Below are positions 1-6,865 of a stretch of DNA of 10,389 nucleotides, piece by piece. The stretch comes from Chloroflexota bacterium (GTDB lineage: Bacteria; Chloroflexota; Anaerolineae; UBA7937; B3-Chlor): positions 1 through 10,389 of the forward strand of contig JAUWYD010000021.1 of NCBI GenBank assembly GCA_030616025.1, read 5' to 3'. Below the pieces are notes generated by a model. It had not been told where the DNA came from and did no database searches. It saw only the letters and a list, made by a program, of their open reading frames with translations. The first letter of the stretch is position 1; every line of letters begins with the position of its first letter. The translations under genes and the position numbers were made by a program.

Positions 1-677
1 TGATCAGCGTGCAGAGCCAGGGCTGACTGTACTTGATCATCGTAGAAGGCTCCGATGGGCACCGCCCCCAGTCTCAAGGCCATTGCTTGCAGGAGGATGT
101 TCTGCGCAGCGTGGCCTGCTTCCAGTTTGACGTACCGCTCAGCTCGTTCTCCGTATTTGGCCTCGGTACGCTGATAGACGGCCGTGACCACGAAAATGGC
201 TGGCGCCTCCTGAAGGGCACCTTGCTTCAAGCCCGCCTCCCAGAGATCGGGGCGACGATCCTCTTCCCCCACGACCTGAAGGGCGTGCCCACGCGGCAGA
301 TAGTGGTATGCACCATCGGACGTTGCCACGTACAACTCCAAAGGGTAGAGGGCTCCTGCGGAGGGTGCCGACCGCAACCCCCGAGGGTCGGTAATCCCTT
401 GGGCGGCCCAAAGTAACTGCGAGATCTCCTCCCGGGACAAGGACTCCTCTGTGAATTCCCGCACTGAACGCCGTCTGGCGATGGCTTCCTCTAGAGACAG
501 CTCTGACTCGAGACGAGGCTCGGGCAAAGCCATCTCCTCTTCAGGTACAGTCTGGACATCTGGGGGCGGACTCGCTGATTCAGAGGTAGCACAGCCCACA
601 ACAAGTCCCGTTGCGGCGAGTCCGGTAGCGTGCAGAGCTGCTGACTGCAGGAATTGACGTCTGGTACACTTATCCAT
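1..677 (-). CDS. SagB-type nitroreductase, Tat lipoprotein (partial, C-terminus outside window)
   Basis: The reading frame starts at ATG 677-675 and stays open to base 1, giving 225 residues. The N-terminus carries a twin-arginine motif (TRRQFLQ, residues 5-11), a hydrophobic stretch and a lipobox VVGC with Cys29. It is therefore predicted to be a Tat-exported lipoprotein anchored outside the cytoplasm. After a Pro/Glu-rich linker the nitroreductase domain begins with RRRSVREF (68-75), a typical FMN-phosphate contact region. It continues with SAGALYPLELYV, the hallmark of SagB-type dehydrogenases, and GHAAQNILLQAMALRLGAVPIG. These are FMN-dependent oxidoreductases; the substrate cannot be read from sequence. 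AAGG with TGAGAT spacing precedes the ATG. The 154 bases up to the DUF4416 stop hold no clear promoter, so co-transcription with DUF4416 is possible. The tatA gene at 6444 could supply part of its export route. Confidence 0.88.
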   Translation of the reverse strand, partial: MDKCTRRQFLQSAALHATGLAATGLVVGCATSESASPPPDVQTVPEEEMALPEPRLESELSLEEAIARRRSVREFTEESLSREEISQLLWAAQGITDPRGLRSAPSAGALYPLELYVATSDGAYHYLPRGHALQVVGEEDRRPDLWEAGLKQGALQEAPAIFVVTAVYQRTEAKYGERAERYVKLEAGHAAQNILLQAMALRLGAVPIGAFYDDQVQSALALHAD

Positions 678-831
678 ATCTCACCTTGCCTTGGACTTGG
701 ACCCGCTGCCTCTGGGGTCTGACACAGTGTACGATGCATCCCACCTACAGCAGCACTCATTCAGGAGCATCCCCCTGCAATCGCGAGATGATCCTTGTGC
801 ACTACACGTCGCCTTCACGTCTATGCTGTTG

Positions 832-1359
832 TCAGGGTTGCCCTAGCTGTTGAAGATAGGTTTGCCGGACTTGATTGAAGAACTCGATATAGTGGTCGGT
901 GCGGTAGTCGGGGTAGGTCCACTCCCAGGGGCTGAAGCTCTTGCGAGTGAAGCGTAGGGTAACCTCGGCGAAGATCCCTTGGCCCACGTAGATGCGGTGC
1001 TGGTGGTTCTTCGTGCTAGCCAGGACCAGCTTGGAGAGGTCGATGTAGCCCGGGTCCACGTCTATCTGTCGTTTGCCTTCCGCGGCATATGTTTGCTCTA
1101 CACGGTTGGTGAAGAGCTTTATCTCCGGCAATCTGGAGGGATCTATCAACTCTGAGAAGCTGATGAACTGCCGGACCAAATCATCGCCCAACTCCTCGCC
1201 ATAGTAGGTCGTGAAATCGAAAGGCCAGACGGGGCTGGCATGGTCCACCACGCCGAAGGCTTTGCCAAGCTCGGTGCGCAGGGCGTCGAAAAGCTCTTCC
1301 TGTGCAGTGAACATGCCCACAATCAGTTTCACGGGGCGATGCTCCTTGGCCAAGCCCAC
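832..1359 (-). CDS. DUF4416 family protein
   Basis: This is a conserved bacterial protein of unknown function. The family pattern is clear: PVKLIVGMF near the start, then PFDFTTYYGEELG, FISFSELIDPSRLPEIKLFTNRVE, a DPGYIDLSKLVLAST segment, and WTYPDYRTDHYIEFF near the end. I choose GTG 1359-1357 (175 residues). GGGAGG at 1370-1365 lies five bases upstream, and this start leaves only a few residues before the conserved PVKL block. A GTG at 1398 would give 188 residues, but it has no ribosome site and falls at the predicted transcription start (about 1395). No signal peptide or membrane segment is visible, so it is probably cytoplasmic. Its gene runs divergently from the DUF917 cluster and towards the nitroreductase. 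Nothing in the sequence reveals a biochemical role. Confidence 0.9.
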   Translation of the reverse strand: MGLAKEHRPVKLIVGMFTAQEELFDALRTELGKAFGVVDHASPVWPFDFTTYYGEELGDDLVRQFISFSELIDPSRLPEIKLFTNRVEQTYAAEGKRQIDVDPGYIDLSKLVLASTKNHQHRIYVGQGIFAEVTLRFTRKSFSPWEWTYPDYRTDHYIEFFNQVRQTYLQQLGQP

Positions 1360-1401
1360 CTGGACCTCCCGTGCTGTACGTTGACGTCTGCTGTCCACCT
1401 G

Positions 1402-1430
1402 ATACTACCACAGGGGGAAATGCCTGCCAA
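1402..1430 (-). promoter_or_regulatory. Sigma70-type promoter for DUF4416 (minus strand)
   Basis: On the minus strand, TTGGCA (1430-1425) and TAGTAT (1407-1402) are separated by 17 bases, giving a predicted start near 1395. This supports translation from GTG 1359 rather than GTG 1398. The two divergent -35 boxes lie 28 bases apart, so the promoters could share a regulator-binding region. Confidence 0.5.
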
Positions 1431-1458
1431 GAATGAAGACCGCCAGCTGCCTTTTCTC

Positions 1459-1487
1459 TTGACAGGCGAAAGAGGCCCTGCTATAAT
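1459..1487 (+). promoter_or_regulatory. Consensus sigma70 promoter for the DUF917 cluster
   Basis: TTGACA at 1459-1464 and TATAAT at 1482-1487 are exact consensus hexamers with the optimal 17-base spacer. Transcription is predicted to begin around 1493-1495, leaving an untranslated leader of about 150 nt before the first DUF917 start at 1647. A match this strong suggests high basal transcription or control by repression or attenuation. Confidence 0.75.
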
Positions 1488-1557
1488 CCTGCCAGCTAGG
1501 GAAGGTCGATCGGCCAGTGAATGAGGAGTGGTTCGGTTGAAGAGGCGTGAAGCGCTG

Positions 1558-1600
1558 GGGCCGTCAGCCAGATCCGGCGAGATCTAGACGGCCCTTTCGT
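1558..1600 (+). promoter_or_regulatory. GC-rich leader hairpin, possible attenuator
   Basis: GGGCCGTC (1558-1565) pairs perfectly with GACGGCCC (1587-1594). Inside the loop, AGATC (1570-1574) pairs with GATCT (1581-1585). The stem is followed directly by TTTCGT, an imperfect U tract. It sits between the consensus promoter and the first DUF917 gene, about 50 bases before the start codon, so it could act as a transcription attenuator or simply stabilise the mRNA. I could not match it to a known riboswitch or T-box: the T-box AGGGTGG signature is absent. The assignment as regulatory is inference. Confidence 0.4.
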
Positions 1601-1646
1601 TTGCCTGAGTACCCAAGGATCATCAGCATCACCGGGGGAGGAAGAA

Positions 1647-2798
1647 ATGGGCAATGTGGTATTGCGGACTCGCCAGGAATGCGAGGATTTCGTGCGTGGT
1701 CTATGCTTCAGGGGGGCGGGCGGAGGTGGTAGGCCCGCTGGCGGTCTGAGGCTACTTCTGGACCAATTGGAGTCTGGTCGCGAAATCGAATGGGTGGACC
1801 TGGATAGTCTTGCCGACGACGCGTGGACCGTCACGGTGGCTGGCATGGGGGGTAGAGCTAGCGAGGGTGGCACTGTGGAAGGCCTGGCTGAACTGGGGTG
1901 TGTCGAAGAGAAGTACGACGCCCTGGGTCTTGCGGTGGCTGCTGTTCGAGTGCTAGAGGAGGCCGAGGGCGCCAAGGTGGAAGCGATCGTCCCAGGAGAG
2001 ACCGGCGGTAGTGCCGTTCCGGCGGCCATAGCCGCGGCGTTGGAGCTTGGAGTCCCCGTGGCGGATGCCGACTACGCCGGCGGGAGAGCCATCCCCGAAG
2101 TGCCTCAGGCGATACCGGAGCTTCGCGGCGTGCCAGTTTGCCCCATGTCCTTTGTCACGCGATGGGGTGACGTTGTAATCCTGAAGGATACGGTCAGCAC
2201 AGCAATGGCCGATCGCATTGGCCGCATGATAACGCTTGCTTCCTATGGGGGGGTAGGGTTTTCCTGGTATCTGCTGCAGGTCAAGGATGCAAAAGGAGTT
2301 GCGGCCCTAGACACACTAAGCAAGGCTCTTCACGTGGGAAGGGTGATCCGAGAGGCTCGGGAGAAGGGCGTTGACCCGGTAGCTGAGGCGACTAGTGCAG
2401 TCGACGGCTGGTTGCTGTTTGAAGGTGAACTCCCAGCCACCGAGGTAGCGGATGAACAATCCTACGCCTTCGGTCTCGGAACTCATAGATTGAAGGGCCT
2501 CGGCAGCCACGAAGGCCACACGTTCAGCATCTGGTACAAGAATGAGTACCATGTCAGCTGGATGGATGACAAGCCCTTTGTCGCCAGCCCAGACTCGATG
2601 ATCATCGTAGATTTCGAGACCGGTGAGCCCGCCATCAGCTATGATTTCTCCGTGGGTGACCACGTGGCCGTCATTGGACGTCGGGCCCACGAAGCTCACA
2701 GCACTAAGGAAGGCATCGAGGCATTGGGCCCTCGGCACTTCGGATTTGACATCGACTATGTGCCCATCGAGGAGAGGGTGAAGGGGTTTGGCCTCTGA
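1647..2798 (+). CDS. DUF917 (S-methyl-thiohydantoin desulfurase family) protein 1, divergent copy
   Basis: This 383-residue protein has full family length. It shows the N-terminal glycine cluster (GGGG, residues 25-28) and the central block IVPGETGG with Glu118. These are followed by DADYAGGRAIPE, then the C-terminal WYKNEYH and GPRHFGFDIDYVPIEE. The family has been renamed after S-methyl-thiohydantoin desulfurase, an enzyme acting on a sulfur-substituted hydantoin ring; most members are uncharacterised. GGAGG (1637-1641) five bases before the ATG supports the start. It is the upstream half of a tandem duplication with the next gene, aligning without gaps at roughly 70-75% identity. Two departures stand out: Met22 of copy 2 is Arg22 here, and the Asn conserved in the other three copies after the Glu-x-Gly block is Ala123. 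It may be catalytically altered. Probably cytoplasmic; substrate unknown. Confidence 0.9.
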   Translation: MGNVVLRTRQECEDFVRGLCFRGAGGGGRPAGGLRLLLDQLESGREIEWVDLDSLADDAWTVTVAGMGGRASEGGTVEGLAELGCVEEKYDALGLAVAAVRVLEEAEGAKVEAIVPGETGGSAVPAAIAAALELGVPVADADYAGGRAIPEVPQAIPELRGVPVCPMSFVTRWGDVVILKDTVSTAMADRIGRMITLASYGGVGFSWYLLQVKDAKGVAALDTLSKALHVGRVIREAREKGVDPVAEATSAVDGWLLFEGELPATEVADEQSYAFGLGTHRLKGLGSHEGHTFSIWYKNEYHVSWMDDKPFVASPDSMIIVDFETGEPAISYDFSVGDHVAVIGRRAHEAHSTKEGIEALGPRHFGFDIDYVPIEERVKGFGL

Positions 2799-2854
2799 GT
2801 CGAGAGGCTGCGTACGTGTTGTCGACGTCCGTCAGGATCTGAAAGGAGCGTGCG

Positions 2855-4006
2855 ATGGGGAATGTGGTGTTGCGGACCAAGCAGGAATGCCAAGATTTCG
2901 TGCGAGGCCTGTGCTTCATGGGGACTGGAGGCGGAGGGCCACCGAAGCTGGGCCTGAAGCTGCTTCTCGATCAACTGGAGGCCGGTCGGGAGATCGAATG
3001 GGTGGACATTGACAGCCTGGACGACGAGGCGTGGACGGCGACGGTGGCGGGCATGGGTGGCAGGGGCGGCACGGGTGGCACCGAGGAGGAGCTGGAGCAG
3101 CTTGGCTGCGTGGAAGAGAAGCACGGCGCTCTAGGACGCATGGTAGGCGCAGTCCAGGCGCTGGAAGATTACGCAGGGGTGAAGGTGGAGGCCATAGTGC
3201 CGGTGGAGATTGGGGCCAGCAACGTTCCGGCGCCCGTAGCGGCCGCGCTGGAGCTCGGCGTGCCAGCGGTGGACGGCGACTACGCTGGTGGCAGGGCTAT
3301 TCCCGAAGTCCCGCAGACCATACCTGAGATTCAAGGGGTGTCTGTGTGCCCGGCCTCTTTCGTCACCCGGTGGGGCGACGTACTGATTCTTAAAGACACG
3401 GTCAGCACAGCGATGGCAGATCGCATCGGCCGCATGATCATCGTTGCCGTGTACGGCGGAATGGGCATCTCCTGTTACCTCTTGCAGGTCAAGCAGGCCA
3501 GGGAGTCATTGGCTGCTGGCACGCTGACCAAGGCTCTGCAGGTAGGGCAGGCCATCAGAGAGGCTCGCGAGGAAGGCGCCGACCCCGTGGCTGCGGCGGT
3601 CAAGGCCGTGGGCGGCTGGCTGCTTTTCGAGGGCGAGGTGACCTCGTCGGCGGTGATGGATGAAGAGTCGTACGCCTTCGGTCTGGGGAGTCACGAACTA
3701 AGAGGCCTGCGAGAGTACGAGGGTCACACCTTCAAGATCTGGTACAAGAACGAGTATCATGCGAGTTGGATAGACGGCCAGCCATTTGTTACTAGTCCAG
3801 ACTCGCTCATCATGGTACACTTGGAAACCGGTGAGCCTGCCATCAGCTACGATTTCTCTGTGGGCGACCGGGTAGCTGTCGTCGGGCGGAGAGCCCATGA
3901 GGTTCATCGTACGGACAAAGGGATTGAACTCTTGGGCCCCAGACATTTCGGGTTTGACTTCGATTACGTGGCCATAGAGGATGGGCTGTCGAAGTTTGGC
4001 CTTTGA
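2855..4006 (+). CDS. DUF917 (S-methyl-thiohydantoin desulfurase family) protein 2
   Basis: This 383-residue tandem paralogue of the preceding gene lies 56 bases downstream with its own AAGGAG site (2843-2848, six-base spacer). The N-terminal block reads FMGTGGGGPP (residues 21-30), closer to the family norm than copy 1. The central block is VPVEIGASNVP with Glu118 and Asn123; Ala takes the place of the second Gly found in the other copies. The DGDYAGGRAIPE segment and the C-terminal WYKNEYH, RRAH and GPRHFGFDFDY segments are retained. Copies 1 and 2 share one extra residue in YAGGRA compared with copies 3 and 4, so they form their own subgroup. No signal peptide or membrane segment is seen. 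Close spacing suggests joint transcription from the 1459 promoter, and the two products could form a hetero-oligomer (inference). Confidence 0.92.
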   Translation: MGNVVLRTKQECQDFVRGLCFMGTGGGGPPKLGLKLLLDQLEAGREIEWVDIDSLDDEAWTATVAGMGGRGGTGGTEEELEQLGCVEEKHGALGRMVGAVQALEDYAGVKVEAIVPVEIGASNVPAPVAAALELGVPAVDGDYAGGRAIPEVPQTIPEIQGVSVCPASFVTRWGDVLILKDTVSTAMADRIGRMIIVAVYGGMGISCYLLQVKQARESLAAGTLTKALQVGQAIREAREEGADPVAAAVKAVGGWLLFEGEVTSSAVMDEESYAFGLGSHELRGLREYEGHTFKIWYKNEYHASWIDGQPFVTSPDSLIMVHLETGEPAISYDFSVGDRVAVVGRRAHEVHRTDKGIELLGPRHFGFDFDYVAIEDGLSKFGL

Positions 4007-4095
4007 CAGCAGCGACCACCAGTCGGACCGCTGTCAGCTAGATAGACTGGAAGTGGAACGGGGCACTGAGACTGGAGCAGAAGGAAGAGGCGGGG

Positions 4096-5193
4096 ATGTC
4101 AGAGATGATCGGGGAGCAACAGTTGAGAGACATCATCACAGGAGCTGCGTTTATGGGATCAGGAGGTGGCGGATCGCCCAAAGACGGCCTCAAGCTTCTG
4201 GATGAACTGAGATCTCTCGACAAGGCGGAAGTGACCCTGGTCAGCCACCAGGAAATGGCAGACGACGAATGGGCGGTGATGGTCGCTGAAATGGGAGCCC
4301 CGAAGGTGTTTTCAGAGGCTGAGTCTTTTCCGGAGACGGTGATCGCCTTCACTTTGATGCAGGATGTGGCGGCTCAATCCGGTAGGACGATCGAGTATCT
4401 AATGGCTGGTGAACTTGGGGGCTTCAACACTATGGTGCCCCTTTATGTGGCTGCGCTGCAGGGGATGCCCTTTGTGGATGCAGACGGAAACGGCCGGGCA
4501 GTCCCTGAACTGGGAGCAGATCTATACGCTGTGGGCGATGTCCCACACTCCCCCATCACCATGGCAAGCAACAATGGAGACTCGCTGGTGGTATATCTCA
4601 GTGACCCCTTGGACCACAAGACCGCAGAGAGGATCGCCCGGCATGTGTCAATGGCGTACGGACAGTTGGCCGCATTCTGCACGTATGTTGTCAACCGGAA
4701 GATGATCGTGGACAAACTGGCACCAGGCACGGTGACGCAGTGCATGGTTGTTGGCAGAGCGTTTCGGGAAGCGGATGGGTTCAAGGAACTCTCCGAAGCT
4801 CTCAAGGATGAGGTCGGTGCTAAGGAGCTCTTCAAAGGGGCCATTTCGAACATTGAGCTCAAGAGCGAGGGTGGGTTTGATTTCGGGATCACTGAGATTG
4901 ACGGCACTGAGGCTTACGGAGGCAAATCCGTCAGTGTCGGTTTCAAGAACGAGAACATGCTGCTTCGGGATGAGTCTGGGAAGGTCAGGGCGACCGTTCC
5001 TGATTTAATCACTCTTGTCGATGCTGAAACACTGCAGCCTTTGACCAATGCGGATACCAAGAAAGGGCAGAATGTAGCAGTCTTCGGTGCAACAGCATCG
5101 GCCAACTGGCTCAGGAGCCCAGTAGGCTTTGATTGCTGGACGCATATTCTTCACAGCTTCGAATACGATGGCGATTATGTACCGGTCAAGTAG
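4096..5193 (+). CDS. DUF917 (S-methyl-thiohydantoin desulfurase family) protein 3
   Basis: A 365-residue DUF917 protein, clearly more distant from copies 1 and 2 than they are from each other. Diagnostic segments are FMGSGGGGSPKDG (19-31), MAGELGGFNTMVP with Glu106 and Asn111, VDADGNGRAVPELG, VGFKNENMLLRDESG and the terminal EYDGDYVPV. The start is ATG 4096, with AGGAAGAGG (4082-4090) five bases upstream. An 89-base gap separates it from copy 2; no terminator or promoter is visible there. The C-terminal region differs from copies 1 and 2 (ATASANWLRSP replaces RRAHE), which suggests a different substrate or partner. Its stop codon is followed 57 bases later by the metallopeptidase-like gene, so the two are probably co-expressed. 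The exact reaction is unknown. Confidence 0.92.
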   Translation: MSEMIGEQQLRDIITGAAFMGSGGGGSPKDGLKLLDELRSLDKAEVTLVSHQEMADDEWAVMVAEMGAPKVFSEAESFPETVIAFTLMQDVAAQSGRTIEYLMAGELGGFNTMVPLYVAALQGMPFVDADGNGRAVPELGADLYAVGDVPHSPITMASNNGDSLVVYLSDPLDHKTAERIARHVSMAYGQLAAFCTYVVNRKMIVDKLAPGTVTQCMVVGRAFREADGFKELSEALKDEVGAKELFKGAISNIELKSEGGFDFGITEIDGTEAYGGKSVSVGFKNENMLLRDESGKVRATVPDLITLVDAETLQPLTNADTKKGQNVAVFGATASANWLRSPVGFDCWTHILHSFEYDGDYVPVK

Positions 5194-5250
5194 ATGCAAG
5201 GAAAGCAATCAATGCAGGGAGCCCCGCAGCATGCTAATTGGAGGACTGAT

Positions 5251-6345
5251 ATGGCGCAGAGCTTTGATTTGGAAAAGCTGATAGTTGACGTCTTCGCACC
5301 TCAGCCTGGGGAGAAGGTGCTGGTGATGAGCGACTTCCCTCACGGAGAGTTGACCGACCATGGGATGTGGGCGGATCGGCGCAAGATGGCCAAGGAATGG
5401 CACTCGGCCTTCCGGCGGTTGGGGAAGAAGCTGGGTTTCGATGTCCATCCTGTCCTCACCTACCCGGCTACTGGCGCCAACAACGGGCCTCTGCCGGAGG
5501 AAGGCGAGATCGACGATCAGCGGGTTCGCTTCGAAGATGTTCTGTCGGACACAAACATAGCTGTGGCTCTTACAGAGTACTCCGCCACCGCTCCGCTGAT
5601 CGGGTTCAGCCAGAAGCTGCCGGACCTGCGGGCCGCCAGCATGCCCAAGGTGATGCGGAGCATGGAGGAGACGGCCTTGGCCGCGGACTACAGCGAGGTA
5701 GCGCGCAAGAGCCACAAGGTGGCCGAAATGCTCGACCAGGCGGTGGGTGCGAAGGTGGAGTTTTCCACGGGAGATGAGTTGTACTTTGACCTGCAACATC
5801 GCGAGGGCCAGGCCGACGATGGCCAGCTTCACGCCGACAAGACGGGCCTACGGCTCATCAATCTACCCAGTGGCGAGGCCTTCAGCGCTGCTTACGAGGG
5901 GGAGCTGGAGGGCAAGCCCAGCCGAACAGAGGGTAACATCCCTGTCATGTATGAGGATGAACTGGTGTTGTTCGAGGTGCGGGAGAACCGCATCGTGGAA
6001 GTGATTGGCGATGGCCCACAGGCGGCCGAGAAACGGGAGTACTTCGCTGTAGACGAAGCACGCCGCAATATCGCCGAGTTGGGTTTGGGCTGCAACGACA
6101 TGGCGGTCATCTCAGGGAGCGTCCTGGAGGACGAGAAGGTGCTGGGCATGCACTGGGCCTACGGCCGCAGCGACCATCTGGGAGGAACTGTTGGCGTCGC
6201 TGACTTCAGCGATCCCAGTCATGTGGTGCACCAAGACATTGTGTATGCCAAGGGAGGGGCCATTGAGGTCGCGAGTCTGGTCCTGGAATACGAGGATGGG
6301 AGGAGCGAAGAGATAATCAGAAATGGTCAGTACACGATCTTCTAG
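5251..6345 (+). CDS. M29-type aminopeptidase / NicX-like metalloenzyme
   Basis: The 364-residue product resembles the AmpS/AmpT (M29) aminopeptidase family, whose wider group includes NicX, a 2,5-dihydroxypyridine dioxygenase. Visible family segments are NLPSGEAFSAAYEGELEG, ELGLGCND, LEDEKVLGMHWAYG and HVVHQDIVY. Putative metal ligands in the expected order are Glu209, Glu276, His301, His327 and Asp329. The Glu-to-Glu gap of 67 and His-to-His gap of 26 resemble M29 enzymes more than NicX. It may cleave an N-terminal residue or a small amide; the context suggests a ring-opening or trimming step for the DUF917 product, which is inference. I choose ATG 5251 because GGAGG (5240-5244) lies six bases upstream. 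An in-frame ATG at 5194, directly after the DUF917 stop, would add 19 residues without a comparable site. Cytoplasmic, with no signal peptide. Confidence 0.85.
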   Translation: MAQSFDLEKLIVDVFAPQPGEKVLVMSDFPHGELTDHGMWADRRKMAKEWHSAFRRLGKKLGFDVHPVLTYPATGANNGPLPEEGEIDDQRVRFEDVLSDTNIAVALTEYSATAPLIGFSQKLPDLRAASMPKVMRSMEETALAADYSEVARKSHKVAEMLDQAVGAKVEFSTGDELYFDLQHREGQADDGQLHADKTGLRLINLPSGEAFSAAYEGELEGKPSRTEGNIPVMYEDELVLFEVRENRIVEVIGDGPQAAEKREYFAVDEARRNIAELGLGCNDMAVISGSVLEDEKVLGMHWAYGRSDHLGGTVGVADFSDPSHVVHQDIVYAKGGAIEVASLVLEYEDGRSEEIIRNGQYTIF

Positions 6346-6443
6346 GTCCATGAGACAGCGACCTGCCTTGCGGTCTTGGGCCGCGTGGCCGTGGTCGGTC
6401 CATAGTTCACATCGAGAACCGAGTATCAGACAAGGAGGATATC

Positions 6444-6638
6444 GTGCCGGGTCTGCCTTCGCTTGGAGTACCTGAACTGCTGATCGTATTGGTGATCATC
6501 CTGCTCATCTTTGGTGCCGGTAAGCTGCCCGAGATCGCGAGAGGGCTCGGCAAAGCCGTCGGGGACTTCCGTCGCGCAAGCCAGGGATTTGATCTGGAAG
6601 GAGAGCAGGGAGAGGCAGAGGAGAAGACGAAGGAGTAG
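6444..6638 (+). CDS. tatA: Twin-arginine translocase subunit TatA/E
   Basis: This 64-residue protein begins at GTG 6444 with AAGGAGG (6432-6438) five bases upstream. It has the TatA layout: a short periplasmic N-terminus, one membrane helix (about residues 8-24, VPELLIVLVIILLIFGAG), the hinge motif FGAGKLPE and an amphipathic helix (IARGLGKAVGDFRRAS). A charged Glu/Lys tail ends the protein. TatA oligomerises in the membrane to let folded proteins with RR signal peptides cross. No tatB or tatC gene lies in the window, so it must work with a TatC encoded elsewhere. It follows the metallopeptidase-like gene by 98 bases. The only visible Tat substrate here is the minus-strand nitroreductase lipoprotein. 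A TatE-type or TatB role cannot be excluded. Confidence 0.92.
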   Translation: MPGLPSLGVPELLIVLVIILLIFGAGKLPEIARGLGKAVGDFRRASQGFDLEGEQGEAEEKTKE

Positions 6639-6707
6639 AGTCTGCCACTGGGCGGATGGGTTTTGTGCCCCGCAACGTTCGCTGGACAAGTTAGGAGAGC
6701 CATGGTT

Positions 6708-6757
6708 GGGCATATCTTGTAGTCTCTTTCTGCTAAGACAGGATATGCCCTCTTGTT
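6708..6757 (+). terminator. Large hairpin after tatA, probable terminator
   Basis: GGGCATATC (6708-6716) and GATATGCCC (6742-6750) are perfect nine-base inverted repeats, followed by TCTTGTT. Inside, GTCT (6722-6725) can pair with AGAC, extending the stem. It lies about 70 bases after tatA and 116 bases before the UroD-family start, the natural end for a transcript from the 1459 promoter. The U tract is imperfect, so efficiency is uncertain. The rest of the 6639-6865 gap shows no gene and no clear promoter. Confidence 0.5.
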
Positions 6758-6865
6758 GCACGGCGGTGTGCCATTCGCGGGAAGATGGTTGGGCCGCGGT
6801 GATCGTTGGCTGCAGGGATGGTTCCTCAAGTGACGGACACAGCTAGACATGCCGAGGGAACAGCG

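Noticed and set aside
1493..1646. Cobalamin, TPP or T-box riboswitch in the DUF917 leader
   Set aside because: Some short words are reminiscent, but the diagnostic conserved boxes (for example T-box AGGGTGG) are missing.
1547..1732. 61-codon GTG frame spanning the leader and the start of DUF917-1
   Set aside because: It overlaps the true gene out of frame and has no proper ribosome-site spacing and no family resemblance.
6702..6722. Tiny ORF ATG GTT GGG CAT ATC TTG TAG behind AGGAGAG, overlapping the hairpin, as a leader peptide
   Set aside because: Six codons with too short a spacer and no repeated regulatory codons; the hairpin alone explains the region.
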